Origin: Citrifermentans bemidjiense Bem
Lineage (GTDB): Bacteria > Desulfobacterota > Desulfuromonadia > Geobacterales > Geobacteraceae
Assembly (NCBI RefSeq): GCF_000020725.1
Contig: NC_011146.1
Location: 2,355,501 to 2,419,500, forward strand
Length of the DNA stretch: 64,000 bases
Direction: 5' to 3'
The position numbers were made by a program, and so were the translations under genes. Under the pieces are notes generated by a model, which saw only the letters and a program-made list of their open reading frames with translations, was not told the DNA's origin and searched no databases. Shown here one piece after another: positions 9,179 through 17,886 of the stretch (positions within the stretch are counted from its first letter, which is position 1; every line of letters starts with the position of its first letter).

Positions 9179-10540
9179 TCAGCCGGTGACTGCGGTGATG
9201 GACGCCTCGATGCCGTCCATCAGGAGGGCAAGCTCGTCCATGGAGATGGAAAGAGGCGGGAAGATAACGATGATGTTTCCCAGCGGCCGCAGGAACAGGC
9301 CGCGCTTTCTCGCCTCCAGGCATACCCTGACGCCGACACGCTCCTCCCAGTGATAGGGCTTTCTCGTATCCTTGTCGACCACGAGCTCGATGCCGCCGAT
9401 CATCCCCTCCTGCCTCACGTCTCCAACGTGCGGGAGTTCGAGAAGCCCATGCAGCCGCTGGTTCAGGTAGGCGATCTTGGGGGGGAGCGACTCGAGCAGG
9501 CGCTCCTTTTCGAAAAGATCGAGGCTCGCCAGAGCCGCGGCGCAGGCGATGGGGTTGCCGGTGAAGGTGTGCCCGTGGAAGAAGGTCTTCAGTTCCGCGT
9601 AGTCACCCCAGAAGGCGTCGTAGATCTTCTTCGTGGTGAGCGTCGCGGCAAGGGGGAGGTAGCCGGCGGAGATCCCCTTGGAAAGGGCCATGATGTCGGG
9701 GGTGACCCCTTCCTTGCCGCAGGCGAACATGGCGCCGGTCCTGCCGAAACCGACCGCCACTTCGTCCGCGATCATCAGCACGTCGAAGCGGTCGCAGAGC
9801 TCCCTCACCCCCTTGACGAAACCGGGGGGCTGCACGATCATCCCGCCCGCGCCCTGCACCGACGGCTCGATGACGAGCCCCGCCAGTTCGTGGGCGTGCT
9901 GTTCCATGAGCCGCTCCAGTTCCTTCAGGCAGAGCAGGCCGCAACTGTTGCAGTCGCCTTCCGGGGAAAGAGTGCAGCGGTAGCAGTAAGGGGAGGGTGC
10001 CATGATGGTAGGGAAGAGAAGCGGCGCGTAAACCTCGTGGTAGATGGCGATGCCGCCCACGCTCATCGAGCCCACCGTGTCGCCGTGGTAGGCGTTGTCG
10101 AAGCGGATGAACTTGGTTTTTTGCTTGTTCCCGGTCTGCTGCTGGTACTGGAACGCCATCTTGACGCCGATCTCGACCGCGGTCGAGCCGTTGTCAGAGT
10201 AGAAGACCTTGGCCAGTCCCGGCGGGGCGATATCGATCAGGCGTTTGGCCAGGTGTGCAGCGCGGTCGTTAGAGAGCCCGAGGAGCGTCGAGTGCTCCAG
10301 CCGGTCCACCTGCTGTTTCACCGCCTCGTTAATCTCGGCGCGGCAGTGTCCGTGCACGTTGGTCCAGATCGCGCCCACCCCGTCAAGGTAGCGGTTGCCG
10401 TCCGTATCTATGATGTACGAGCCTTCGCCCCTGGTGATGATGATGTTCTCGGCGCCTTCCCACTCGCTCATCTGGGTAAAGGGGTGCCAGAGGTATTCGC
10501 TGTCGTAGCGTCTCAGCGTTTCCGTATCCAGTTCAACCAC
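9179..10540 (-). CDS. bioA: Adenosylmethionine-8-amino-7-oxononanoate aminotransferase
   Basis: Converts KAPA to DAPA with S-adenosylmethionine as amino donor, the third step of biotin ring assembly, using PLP. Visible marks are YLWHPFTQMSEW at the N-terminus, GVGAIWTNVHGH, DNGSTAVEIGVK, YHGDTVGSMSVGG, the IADEVAVGFGRTG stretch, LSKGISAGYLPLAAT with the PLP lysine, and FFHGHTFTGNPIACA. The length of about 453 residues is normal. I place the start at GTG 10540 because GAGGAG lies 8 nt upstream; the in-frame TTG 10546 would be too close to it. It is the last gene of bioB-bioD-bioA. Confidence 0.97.
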   Translation of the reverse strand: MVELDTETLRRYDSEYLWHPFTQMSEWEGAENIIITRGEGSYIIDTDGNRYLDGVGAIWTNVHGHCRAEINEAVKQQVDRLEHSTLLGLSNDRAAHLAKRLIDIAPPGLAKVFYSDNGSTAVEIGVKMAFQYQQQTGNKQKTKFIRFDNAYHGDTVGSMSVGGIAIYHEVYAPLLFPTIMAPSPYCYRCTLSPEGDCNSCGLLCLKELERLMEQHAHELAGLVIEPSVQGAGGMIVQPPGFVKGVRELCDRFDVLMIADEVAVGFGRTGAMFACGKEGVTPDIMALSKGISAGYLPLAATLTTKKIYDAFWGDYAELKTFFHGHTFTGNPIACAAALASLDLFEKERLLESLPPKIAYLNQRLHGLLELPHVGDVRQEGMIGGIELVVDKDTRKPYHWEERVGVRVCLEARKRGLFLRPLGNIIVIFPPLSISMDELALLMDGIEASITAVTG

Positions 10541-10589
10541 GTTCAAATCTCCTCAACGTCAGTCCCTGCTGTGTTCAGGGTTTTTCGTT

Positions 10590-10618
10590 GTCAATTATCA
10601 ATCGTCAATTGTCAATTG
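10590..10618. repeat. Short TCAATT direct repeats between bioD and bioA
   Basis: Four spaced copies of TCAAT(T/C) in the AT-rich 80-bp gap between bioD and bioA. No function is evident, but it breaks up an otherwise tight operon. Confidence 0.4.
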
Positions 10619-10621
10619 CTG

Positions 10622-11341
10622 TTAATCGAACAGCTCCCGCAGCATGATCCCCGTCGCCGGTTGTTGCAGCAAGCGCTCGACGAGCCTCTCCGTCACTTCG
10701 CGGTCGTCTTTCCCGTCGGTATCGGGGAAAAGCCCGAGCAGCTGCGCGCCGGAGAGGGAATCTATCATGTGCGGCGCATAGGACTCGGCTTCCCCCGGGG
10801 AATCGGGGTAGCGATTGACGATGACCCCTTTGACCTTGAGCCCCATGGTGCGGGCGCAGAAGACGGTGAGAAGCGTATGGTTGACGGTTCCCAGGTCCGG
10901 CCTTGCCACCACGGCGATGGGAAGTCCCAGGTGCTGGGCCAGGTCGGCTACCAGTAGCCCGCCGGCAAGAGGGACCATCAGTCCCCCGGCACCCTCGACG
11001 ATGACGAAGTCGTTGCTTTCGGCGAGCCTTTGGTACGCCTCCTTGATGGTGTCGAAGCTGATCCGGACCCCGTCCTGCGAGGCGGCGATGGAGGGAGCAA
11101 CCGGAGCCCTCAAGAGATAGGGGGCGGAGTCCGGAGTAACGGGGACGCCCGCGGCGTAGCACAGAAGCTCTGCGTCCTCCGAGACCAGACGCCCGTCGCG
11201 CTCGATACAGCCGCTGGTCACGGGCTTCATCACTGCGACCTTATGACCCATTCTTCTGAGCAGCATGGCGATGGTGGCCGATGCGATGGTCTTGCCGACC
11301 CCGGTGTCGGTGCCGGTTATGAAAATGCTTTTTGCAGCCAT
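10622..11341 (-). CDS. bioD: Dethiobiotin synthetase
   Basis: ATP-dependent carboxylation and ring closure of DAPA to dethiobiotin. The N-terminal P-loop GTDTGVGKT, the EGAGGLMVPL loop and the VKGVIVNRY segment are typical. At 239 residues it has the usual size. The start ATG 11341 has GGAAAG upstream. It sits between bioB and bioA on the minus strand, so the operon supplies the last three enzymes of biotin synthesis; the pimelate-branch genes (bioC, bioF, bioH) are not in this window. Confidence 0.97.
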   Translation of the reverse strand: MAAKSIFITGTDTGVGKTIASATIAMLLRRMGHKVAVMKPVTSGCIERDGRLVSEDAELLCYAAGVPVTPDSAPYLLRAPVAPSIAASQDGVRISFDTIKEAYQRLAESNDFVIVEGAGGLMVPLAGGLLVADLAQHLGLPIAVVARPDLGTVNHTLLTVFCARTMGLKVKGVIVNRYPDSPGEAESYAPHMIDSLSGAQLLGLFPDTDGKDDREVTERLVERLLQQPATGIMLRELFD

Positions 11342-11378
11342 GGTTATCTTTCCTTACGTGGCGGTATTTGAGGGCGGC

Positions 11379-12365
11379 TCAGTGGGCGCACATGACGGTC
11401 TTAAGCCCCAGGTCGCTGAACATGGTGAGGTCGGTGTCGACGTTTCTCCCCAGCGTGGTCAGGTAGTTGCCGATCATGGTGCCGTTCGCGCCGGCGAAGA
11501 AGATCCAGGACTGCAGGTCGCGCAGGTTCTTTTCCCTGCCACCGCAGACGGTGATGCGCTTGCCGGGGAGGATCAGCCGGTAGATGGCGATGGTCTTCAG
11601 GCACTCCTGGGCGGTGATGTTCGCGGCCCCCTCAAGCCTCGTCCCCTCGATTGGGTTCAGGAAGTTCATCGGCACGGAGTCGACGTCGAGATCCTTGAGG
11701 GTGAGCGCCATCTCCACACGCTGGGCTGCGCTTTCGCCAAGCCCGAAGATGCCGCCGCAGCAGACCTTGACCCCGGCCTTCTTTACCGCGCGCACCGTGT
11801 TCACGTCGTCCTGGTAGTCGTGCGTGGTGCAGATCTGCGGGAAGAAGCTCGCAGCGGTCTCAAGGTTGTGGTGGTAGGTGTCCATCCCGGCTTCCTTGAG
11901 CTTTCTCGCAGTCTCCTCGTCGATGATGCCGAGGGAGCAGGAGGGGAGGATGGTGGTTTCCTTCCTGATGCGGCGCAGCGCCGTGAGGATCTGCTCCAGT
12001 TCGGGGCCGTTGACGGTGGTGCCGCTGGTGATGATGCCGAAGCAGGCAGAGCCGTTGGTCTCGGCCATGCGTGCCGAAGCCAGCATCTCTTCCTCTTGGA
12101 CCAGCGGGTACACCGGTGCGTCCGTTTTGTGGTGCGCCGACTGGGCGCAGAAGGCGCAGTTCTCGGCGCAGCGGCCGGACTTGGCGTTGATTATGGAACA
12201 GAGATGCACCTCGTTGCCGACGAAATGCTCCTTCACGCGAGTGGCGGCGCGGAAGAGGTCGTAGACCTCGGTTCCCTGCACTTGCGTGAGTTGGATGGCC
12301 TCTGCTTCGGTGATCGAACCACCTGCTATGATCCTATGGGCTATGTCATTGATCATCTTTTCCAT
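11379..12365 (-). CDS. bioB: Biotin synthase (radical SAM)
   Basis: Inserts sulfur into dethiobiotin. The radical SAM motif CAENCAFC coordinates the [4Fe-4S] cluster; further conserved blocks are CCGGIFGLGE, RVEMALTL, FLNPIEGT and ITVCGGREKN. At 328 residues it has the usual length. The start ATG 12365 has GGAGG 6 nt upstream. It is first in the bioBDA operon, and a BirA-type operator lies 41 bp before the start. Confidence 0.98.
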   Translation of the reverse strand: MEKMINDIAHRIIAGGSITEAEAIQLTQVQGTEVYDLFRAATRVKEHFVGNEVHLCSIINAKSGRCAENCAFCAQSAHHKTDAPVYPLVQEEEMLASARMAETNGSACFGIITSGTTVNGPELEQILTALRRIRKETTILPSCSLGIIDEETARKLKEAGMDTYHHNLETAASFFPQICTTHDYQDDVNTVRAVKKAGVKVCCGGIFGLGESAAQRVEMALTLKDLDVDSVPMNFLNPIEGTRLEGAANITAQECLKTIAIYRLILPGKRITVCGGREKNLRDLQSWIFFAGANGTMIGNYLTTLGRNVDTDLTMFSDLGLKTVMCAH

Positions 12366-12405
12366 GTAAATCCTCCAGGCGCTGATTTAACATGTGGTGA
12401 CGAGG

Positions 12406-12437
12406 TTGTCAACCAAATCAGCGTAGCAGGTTGACGA
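12406..12437 (-). promoter_or_regulatory. BirA-type biotin operator upstream of bioB
   Basis: TTGTCAACC, 14 bases, then GGTTGACGA: an interrupted palindrome matching the known biotin operator form TTGTnAACC-N14/15-GGTTnACAA with correct spacing. It ends 41 bp upstream of the bioB start, where a repressor would block initiation. This implies a BirA with an N-terminal helix-turn-helix elsewhere in the genome. Confidence 0.8.
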
Positions 12438-12496
12438 GGCGCAGGTTGGAAGTATGATTCGGTGGCCCTTCACCCCCCACCGGCAATAGTAAGGCT

Positions 12497-12560
12497 GGCG
12501 TGTAAATTTCAAGTCAGCCCGATAGCCGAACGGGCATTTACACCAAATCCTTTACACGCC
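12497..12560. repeat. Nested inverted repeat next to the tandem array
   Basis: GGCGTGTAAA (12497-12506) and TTTACACGCC (12551-12560) form a perfect 10-bp inverted repeat. Inside are a competing TGTAAAT/ATTTACA pair and a GCCCG/CGGGC hairpin. It lies 20 bp before the 21-bp array; no gene is present here. Confidence 0.6.
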
Positions 12561-12580
12561 CCGACAATCTGAAAGGTGCC

Positions 12581-12958
12581 CAGGTTAACTTGTCATGTGC
12601 TCAGGTAATTTTGTCACGAGCTCATGACAACTTGGCACGCGCTCATGATGAATTGACACACCCCCATGACAACTTGTCACGCGCTCAGGTCAATTTGTCA
12701 TGTGCTCATGACAAATTAGCACGAGCTCATGATGAATTAGCACGCGCCCATGACAAATTGCAACGCGCCCATGACAAATTGCAACGCGGTCATGACAAAC
12801 TTGCACGCGGTCACGACAAATTAGCACGCGGTCAGGACAAATTAGCACGCGGTCAGGACAAATTAGCACGCGGTCATGACAAATTGCAACGCGTCCATGA
12901 CAAATTGCAACGCGTCCATGACAAATTGGCACGCGGTCATGACAAATTGAAACGCGCC
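12581..12958. repeat. 18-copy tandem array, exact 21-bp period
   Basis: Eighteen units with no insertions or deletions, consensus CATGACAAATTGGCACGCG plus two variable bases. Copies differ by several substitutions, so the array is not brand new. The + frame stays open from TTG 12590 to 13012 and would encode the heptad HDKLARA repeated, a strong coiled-coil pattern. The minus strand is also open in more than one frame, because no unit contains a stop there. There is no ribosome-binding site before the only plausible start. It may therefore be a non-coding minisatellite or iteron-like site array, in which 21 bp is two helical turns. It lies between bioB and epmA. Confidence 0.9.
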
Positions 12959-13008
12959 CATCTCATGACCGGGGAGTGGGGGGTGGGGATGAGGGTTAGT
13001 AGAGGGGG

Positions 13009-13917
13009 TTAAAGCTCTTCCGTCGTGAAGGCGACTACCTCGTCGATAATTTCGGCATCGAGCAGCACCATGACCAGACGGTCGAGTCCCAAGGCTATTC
13101 CTGCGGCTTCCGGCATCTCGTCTAGGGCGGACAGGAACTTCTCCGGCATGGGGTAACCGGTCTTTCCCTGCGCCGCACGTTCGGCGGCTTCGGCAACGAA
13201 TCTCGCCCGCTGTTCGACCGGGTCGATCAGTTCGGAAAATGCGTTGGCGATTTCGAGTCCGCCGATGTAGAGCTCGAAACGTTCGGCAACTGTTGGGTCG
13301 GAAGGCTTGAGTCGGGCGAGGGCGGAACAACTGGCCGGATAATCGTAGATGAAGGTGGGGCGGGCAAGGCCGAGATTGGGCTCGATGAGCTCGACCATGA
13401 TTTCGTCGAAGGTGCCCTCGGCAAGCGCCGGCCACATGGAGGTCCCGGCGTAACGCAGGAAGGCGTTGGCGACGGTGATCCTCTCCCACTTGCCGCTAAG
13501 TTCTATCTGCTGTCCGCGGTAGCTTATGCTGCCGGTTGCGGCGGCGTGCTGGACGAGCGCTTCCGTTTCCTCCATCAGCACCAGGTAGTCGGCTTCGGAA
13601 CGGTACCACTCCAGCATGGTGAACTCGCTCAGGTGCCTCGCGCCGCGCTCGCCGTCACGCCAGCAGCGGCAGATCTGGAAGATGCGCTGGTAGCCTGCCG
13701 CAAGCATCCGCTTCATGCAGAGTTCCGGGGAGGTCTGCAGGAACCATCCCGAGGCGGGGATAGCGTCGATCTGGGCTTCAGGGGCGGGGGCAGGTATGCG
13801 AAAAGGGGTCTCGACTTCGAGATACCCCTTTTCTTGAAAAAACTCTCTTATCCTGCTGAAGATCGCCCCCCGCTCGACCAGCGCCTGGCGGCGCCTGGCC
13901 AGGGGCCAGCTTCCCAT
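13009..13917 (-). CDS. epmA: EF-P-(R)-beta-lysine ligase (GenX/PoxA)
   Basis: A lysyl-tRNA synthetase paralogue without the anticodon domain (302 residues) that attaches (R)-beta-lysine to elongation factor P. Class II synthetase motif 2 is seen as FQICRCWRDGERGARHLSEFTMLEWYR-like blocks and motif 3 as GIALGLDRLVM. Its neighbour is efp itself, whose stop lies 3 bp upstream of the epmA start, so the pair is certainly co-expressed. The lysine 2,3-aminomutase EpmB is not in this window. The start is ATG 13917. Confidence 0.95.
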   Translation of the reverse strand: MGSWPLARRRQALVERGAIFSRIREFFQEKGYLEVETPFRIPAPAPEAQIDAIPASGWFLQTSPELCMKRMLAAGYQRIFQICRCWRDGERGARHLSEFTMLEWYRSEADYLVLMEETEALVQHAAATGSISYRGQQIELSGKWERITVANAFLRYAGTSMWPALAEGTFDEIMVELIEPNLGLARPTFIYDYPASCSALARLKPSDPTVAERFELYIGGLEIANAFSELIDPVEQRARFVAEAAERAAQGKTGYPMPEKFLSALDEMPEAAGIALGLDRLVMVLLDAEIIDEVVAFTTEEL

Positions 13918-13920
13918 GCG

Positions 13921-14484
13921 TTACCCCTTTACCCTGGTGGAGTATTCGCCGGTGCGGGTGTCGATGGTGATCAGTTCTCCCTCTTCGATGAAGGGGGGAA
14001 CGCGGAGCACGTAGCCGGTCTCGACGGTAGCGGGCTTGGAGTCGCTGCCGGAGGTGTCACCCTTGACCCAGGGGTCGGTCTGCACCACTCTGAGATTGAC
14101 GAAGTTGGGGACGTCGACGCCGATGGCCTTCTCCCTGAAGATGAGAACGTCCACCTGGAGGTTGTCGATCAGGTAGTTTTTGGCGTCGCCCATGGCCTCT
14201 TCGCTGATGTGGATCTGCTCGAAGGTGTCGTTGTCCATGAAGCAGTAGTGATCGTCTTCCTTGTACAGGTACTGCATCACACGGTCTTCCAGGCGGGCCG
14301 GCTCGAAGGTTTCGCCGGAACGGTAGGTGCGGTCCATGGTGGAACCGGTGATCATGTTCTTCATCTTGGTCCGGTAAAGCGCCTGACCTTTGCCCGGTTT
14401 CGCGAAATCGAAGTGGGTGATGATGTACGGTTCGTCGTTGATGGCGATCTTCAGCCCTTTTTTCAGATCGGCTGCAGTATACAT
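13921..14484 (-). CDS. efp: Elongation factor P
   Basis: Stimulates peptide bond formation at polyproline stretches. 187 residues with the three EF-P domains. The modification loop reads AKPGKGQA, so the lysine (position about 33) that receives beta-lysine is present. The C-terminal signature is VPPFIEEGELITIDTRTGEY. It is followed directly by epmA, which supports lysine-type modification. The start is ATG 14484. Confidence 0.98.
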   Translation of the reverse strand: MYTAADLKKGLKIAINDEPYIITHFDFAKPGKGQALYRTKMKNMITGSTMDRTYRSGETFEPARLEDRVMQYLYKEDDHYCFMDNDTFEQIHISEEAMGDAKNYLIDNLQVDVLIFREKAIGVDVPNFVNLRVVQTDPWVKGDTSGSDSKPATVETGYVLRVPPFIEEGELITIDTRTGEYSTRVKG

Positions 14485-14633
14485 GTGCTCTTCCTTCTCT
14501 ATCTGGTGAAATTAAATAAAGATCCAGCGCGCAGCGAGAGGCGGCGGGCTAAACCCGTTGGTCCTTTATATCCGTTATGCCTTGCAGCTGATCGGAAGAT
14601 GGCTGGGACAGACGCCGAAGACTTGTGGGAGGA

Positions 14634-14852
14634 CTACTTGGCGCGGTAGGTGATGCGGCCGCGGCTAAGATCGTAAGGCGAGAGTTCGACGGTCACCTTG
14701 TCGCCGGGCAGAATCTTGATGAAAAACTTCCGCATTTTGCCAGAGATGTGTGCCAGCACCATGTGGTCGTTTTCCAGCTTGACCTTGAACATCGCGTTCG
14801 GAAGCGGCTCGATTACCGTTCCTTCTACTTCTATTGCTTCTTCCTTGCTCAT
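14634..14852 (-). CDS. infA: Translation initiation factor IF-1
   Basis: A 72-residue single S1/OB-fold protein that occupies the ribosomal A site during initiation. The sequence is typical: [37 protein letters not shown] and [14 protein letters not shown]. An AGGAGAAAA site precedes ATG 14852. It is separated from efp by 149 bp in which nothing is recognised. Confidence 0.98.
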   Translation of the reverse strand: MSKEEAIEVEGTVIEPLPNAMFKVKLENDHMVLAHISGKMRKFFIKILPGDKVTVELSPYDLSRGRITYRAK

Positions 14853-15031
14853 TTTTTCTCCTGGCCGTTGGGTGGCTTCTTTAACAATCTGTGAGTCTAC
14901 AAATATTTATCGCAAATTGCAAGCTGGTTTTCACTCTCTGGAGGATTTCGCCCCCCGCAGCATACGCTATTTACAGGATTTTCATAACATGCTAGAAATA
15001 GGGCGAGATTTTCCAAGGAGCCCCGCTTTAC

Positions 15032-15424
15032 ATGAAAAAACTTATCAGGGAGATCCCGCTTGCCAACGGGCTCACCGTTCGATTCTTCGATGCCACGCGC
15101 CGCTATTTCGGCGATTATCATCAGGTTCGCATCAGCATCTGCTGCGAGGTGCCGCTTAACGCCGACCTTTTCGAGGACGCTGCCGCGCACCACGACGCCG
15201 CCAAGCTTTTGGGCGGCAGCGTCAGCTATTCCAAGGACATCGAGCACCAGGGAGTTGCCACCGACGACATCCCGGGGACCGTCGAAAAGGTGATCCAGCA
15301 CTTCGTCGACCATTCGCTTTCCTACCTCTCCGGCTCGGAGTTTCCCCGCAAGCTGGTGCAGTCCGAATTGAAGCGGATACTGGGCAAGAGAAAGGCATTT
15401 GTGGTCGGCGGCTACCGTGGCTGA
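15032..15424 (+). CDS. Conserved hypothetical protein
   Basis: 130 residues, soluble, no recognised domain. It begins MKKLIREIPLANGLTVRFFD and has an internal CCEVPL and a basic C-terminus. AAGGAG lies 11 nt before ATG 15032. Its end overlaps the probable GTG start of the RNA methyltransferase by 8 bp, so the two are translationally linked. It could be a partner or accessory of that enzyme, but nothing in the sequence proves this. Confidence 0.7.
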   Translation: MKKLIREIPLANGLTVRFFDATRRYFGDYHQVRISICCEVPLNADLFEDAAAHHDAAKLLGGSVSYSKDIEHQGVATDDIPGTVEKVIQHFVDHSLSYLSGSEFPRKLVQSELKRILGKRKAFVVGGYRG

Positions 15425-16733
15425 GGCGGTTGTCGAAATCGAGAGGCTATGCTACGGCGGCGCGGGCTTTGGCCGCATCGACGGCAAGGCCTGCTTCGTT
15501 CCGCTCACCGCGCCGGGCGACAAGGCCCGGGTCCGGGTGGTCAAGGAGAAGCGCTCCTTCGCCGAGGCCGAGGTGGTCGAGCTCTTGGAGCCTTCGCCGC
15601 TGCGCACCGACCCCGCCTGTCCCTATTTCGGGGTCTGCGGCGGATGCGATTGGCAGCATCTTCCCTATGCCGAGCAGTTGAAGCAAAAAGGGGAGATCTT
15701 CGCCGACACGCTGGCGCGCATCGGGAAGGTGCCGCGCGAGCTGGTTTTGCCGGTTTCCCCCTCGCCTGAGTGCTTCGGTTACCGCTCGCGCATCCAGCTC
15801 AAAGTCGCCCGTAAAGGCGGCATCCCGACGCTGGGGTTTTTCAAGCGCGGCTCGCACGACGTGGTCGATCTCGCCGCGGGGTGCGCCCTGGCTGCGCCAC
15901 TTTTGAACCAGGCGCTGGCCGAGGTCAGGGGGATTTTGCCGAGGCTGCCGCAGCTTGAGGGGATAACCCAGGTGGATCTCGCCATGGGCGACGACGGGGA
16001 GTCCATCGCGGTCTTCCACTACCGCGGGAAAGACGCCGCCTCTCTTTTGGATTGCCTTCTTGCCGCCCGACCTGAGCTTCCTTCTGTAACTGGTGCTTAC
16101 GTGAAGACCGGGGAGAAGGGGGAAATGAGCGCCGTCTTCGGCGTCGACTCCCTGAGCTACGGGGTTCCCGCCGGGCTCTTCCCCGGGTCGCGCGAGGTGC
16201 GGCTTCGCTTCAGCCGCGGTGGGTTCTCCCAGGTCAACTATCGTCAGAACCTGGAGCTGATCAAGACGGTGGGGGAGTGGGGCGCGCTGCGGGAAGGAGC
16301 CCGGGTGCTCGACCTTTACTGCGGCAACGGCAACATCTCGGTTCCCATCGCGCCTTTGGTCGGCGAAGTGGTCGGGGTGGAAGGGTACGCTCCCTCGATC
16401 GTCGACGCCGCGGCCAACGCCGAGGCAAACGGCGCCCTCAACGCAAGATACCTCGTGGGTGACGCGGCGCTTTCGGTGCGGCGGCTGGCAAAGCGCAAGG
16501 AAAAGTTCGACCTGGTCGTCCTCGACCCGCCGCGCGCCGGCGCCGAAGCTGCCGGGGAGCTGGCTATTTTGGCGCCGGAAAGAATCCTCTATGTATCCTG
16601 CGACCCCGCCACCCTGGCGCGCGACCTGGGCCAGCTTTGCGGGGCCGGGTACCGGGTCGCCCGCTCCAAGCCGGTGGACATGTTCCCGCAGACCTACCAC
16701 CTGGAGAGCGTGACCGAACTGATTCGGGATTGA
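15417..16733 (+). CDS. RlmD/TrmA-family RNA (uracil-5)-methyltransferase
   Basis: SAM-dependent methylation of a uridine C5 in rRNA or tRNA. An N-terminal TRAM domain (about 1-60) is followed by CPYFGVCGGCDW, the iron-sulfur cysteine cluster. The SAM site is LDLYCGNGNIS, then LDPPRAGA, and the catalytic cysteine is in YVSCDPATLARDL. At about 438 residues it fits the RlmD/RlmCD group; which uridine is modified cannot be told. I place the start at GTG 15417, though GTG 15399 is open too. It overlaps the preceding small gene. Confidence 0.92.
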   Translation: MAEAVVEIERLCYGGAGFGRIDGKACFVPLTAPGDKARVRVVKEKRSFAEAEVVELLEPSPLRTDPACPYFGVCGGCDWQHLPYAEQLKQKGEIFADTLARIGKVPRELVLPVSPSPECFGYRSRIQLKVARKGGIPTLGFFKRGSHDVVDLAAGCALAAPLLNQALAEVRGILPRLPQLEGITQVDLAMGDDGESIAVFHYRGKDAASLLDCLLAARPELPSVTGAYVKTGEKGEMSAVFGVDSLSYGVPAGLFPGSREVRLRFSRGGFSQVNYRQNLELIKTVGEWGALREGARVLDLYCGNGNISVPIAPLVGEVVGVEGYAPSIVDAAANAEANGALNARYLVGDAALSVRRLAKRKEKFDLVVLDPPRAGAEAAGELAILAPERILYVSCDPATLARDLGQLCGAGYRVARSKPVDMFPQTYHLESVTELIRD

Positions 16734-16775
16734 AATACAAAATAAATACAAATTTAAGTAAAGGCGGAGGGCCTC

Positions 16776-17858
16776 ATGTTATTCGGACTTTTCAAGAAGA
16801 AGGATCATCGTTACTACCAGACCCAGGGCGCAAAGTTCCTGGCGGCGGAGCGCTATGCCGACGCCCGGGTCGACTTTCTCGAAGCGCTGAGGCTTTGCCC
16901 GGCTGACGCCGCCAACGACCAGGGCGAGATCCGCCAGGGGCTCGACCACTCGGGAAACCGCCTGGGCGAGCTCAACCTGGAGGAGGGGGAGCATTCCCTG
17001 AACCAGGGTGAGCTGCAAAAGGCGTTCGACCACTTCACCCTTGCTGGCGAACTGGCAGCGGACCAGGGGATCAAGGCCAAGGCAACGGCGGGGCTTGCCA
17101 GGGTGCAGCAGGGGGACGCGCCCCAGTCCGCGCCCGTTGCCGCAGCCGCTGCTCCCACGGCTGCCGCCGCTCCCGCGAAGGAAGTTGCCGGCCCCTACAA
17201 ACCGCACGGCGGAGGCTCCTGCACCTCCTGCGGCACCCATGCACACCACAAGCCTCTGGAGGCTGAGCCCGCCGGATTCGATCTCGCGGAAGAAGACCAG
17301 TTCCACCTCATGGTGGCGCCGCTTCCCGGCGACCTCCCCGCCCGTTACGGCGCCATGGGGAGCAAATTCGCCCAGGCCTATCTCATGATACACGACGGAA
17401 AGGACGCTAATGCACTTCCCGTTTTGCAAGAAATGCTGTTATCTGGTGAAAATGACATTGTATTATACGAAGTGGCACTTATAATGTTTAGGGCCGGGCG
17501 CATTCATGAGAGCGAGGGACTTCTGAATCGTGCTCTGTTGGTCAACTCGCAAAACGGCATGGTTTACCTGGCGCTGGTGCAACTTTTGGCCGGCGGCGGC
17601 AGGTATGCCGAGGCGATCGCCCTGGTTGAACGGATGCAGGCAGAAGACGTGATGGCGGACCAGGCGCAGTTCATACTGGGCGAGCTCTACGAGACGACGG
17701 GGGACGAGGCGAAGGCGATCGAGATGTGGTCGAAGGCGCTGGAGATGCCGACCGTGGCGCGCGCAGCCGCCGAGAAGCTGGTCCCGATCCTGGGAAGCCA
17801 GGGACGTACCGAGGAAGTCAAATACCTAGCCAAAAAGTACTTAAAAGGATGCTGCTAA
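16776..17858 (+). CDS. Tetratricopeptide-repeat protein
   Basis: 360 residues built of TPR-like helical pairs: an N-terminal set (about 10-110), an Ala/Pro-rich linker (about 115-145), a short Cys/His patch with CTSCGTHAHH near 150-160, and a C-terminal set (200-350) ending in KGCC. No signal peptide or membrane segment is seen. The Cys/His patch could bind metal, but that is a guess. GGCGGAGG lies before ATG 16776. It is followed after 28 bp by the HU gene. Confidence 0.8.
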   Translation: MLFGLFKKKDHRYYQTQGAKFLAAERYADARVDFLEALRLCPADAANDQGEIRQGLDHSGNRLGELNLEEGEHSLNQGELQKAFDHFTLAGELAADQGIKAKATAGLARVQQGDAPQSAPVAAAAAPTAAAAPAKEVAGPYKPHGGGSCTSCGTHAHHKPLEAEPAGFDLAEEDQFHLMVAPLPGDLPARYGAMGSKFAQAYLMIHDGKDANALPVLQEMLLSGENDIVLYEVALIMFRAGRIHESEGLLNRALLVNSQNGMVYLALVQLLAGGGRYAEAIALVERMQAEDVMADQAQFILGELYETTGDEAKAIEMWSKALEMPTVARAAAEKLVPILGSQGRTEEVKYLAKKYLKGCC

Positions 17859-17886
17859 CGTAAATACGGTTCTCCGGAGGTGCACA

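Noticed and set aside
12581-12958. CRISPR array
   Set aside because: Units are contiguous at 21 bp with no spacers and no cas genes nearby.
12690-13489. Minus-strand proteins through the tandem array and into epmA
   Set aside because: They exist only because the repeat has no stops; the epmA part is in the wrong frame and has no ribosome site.
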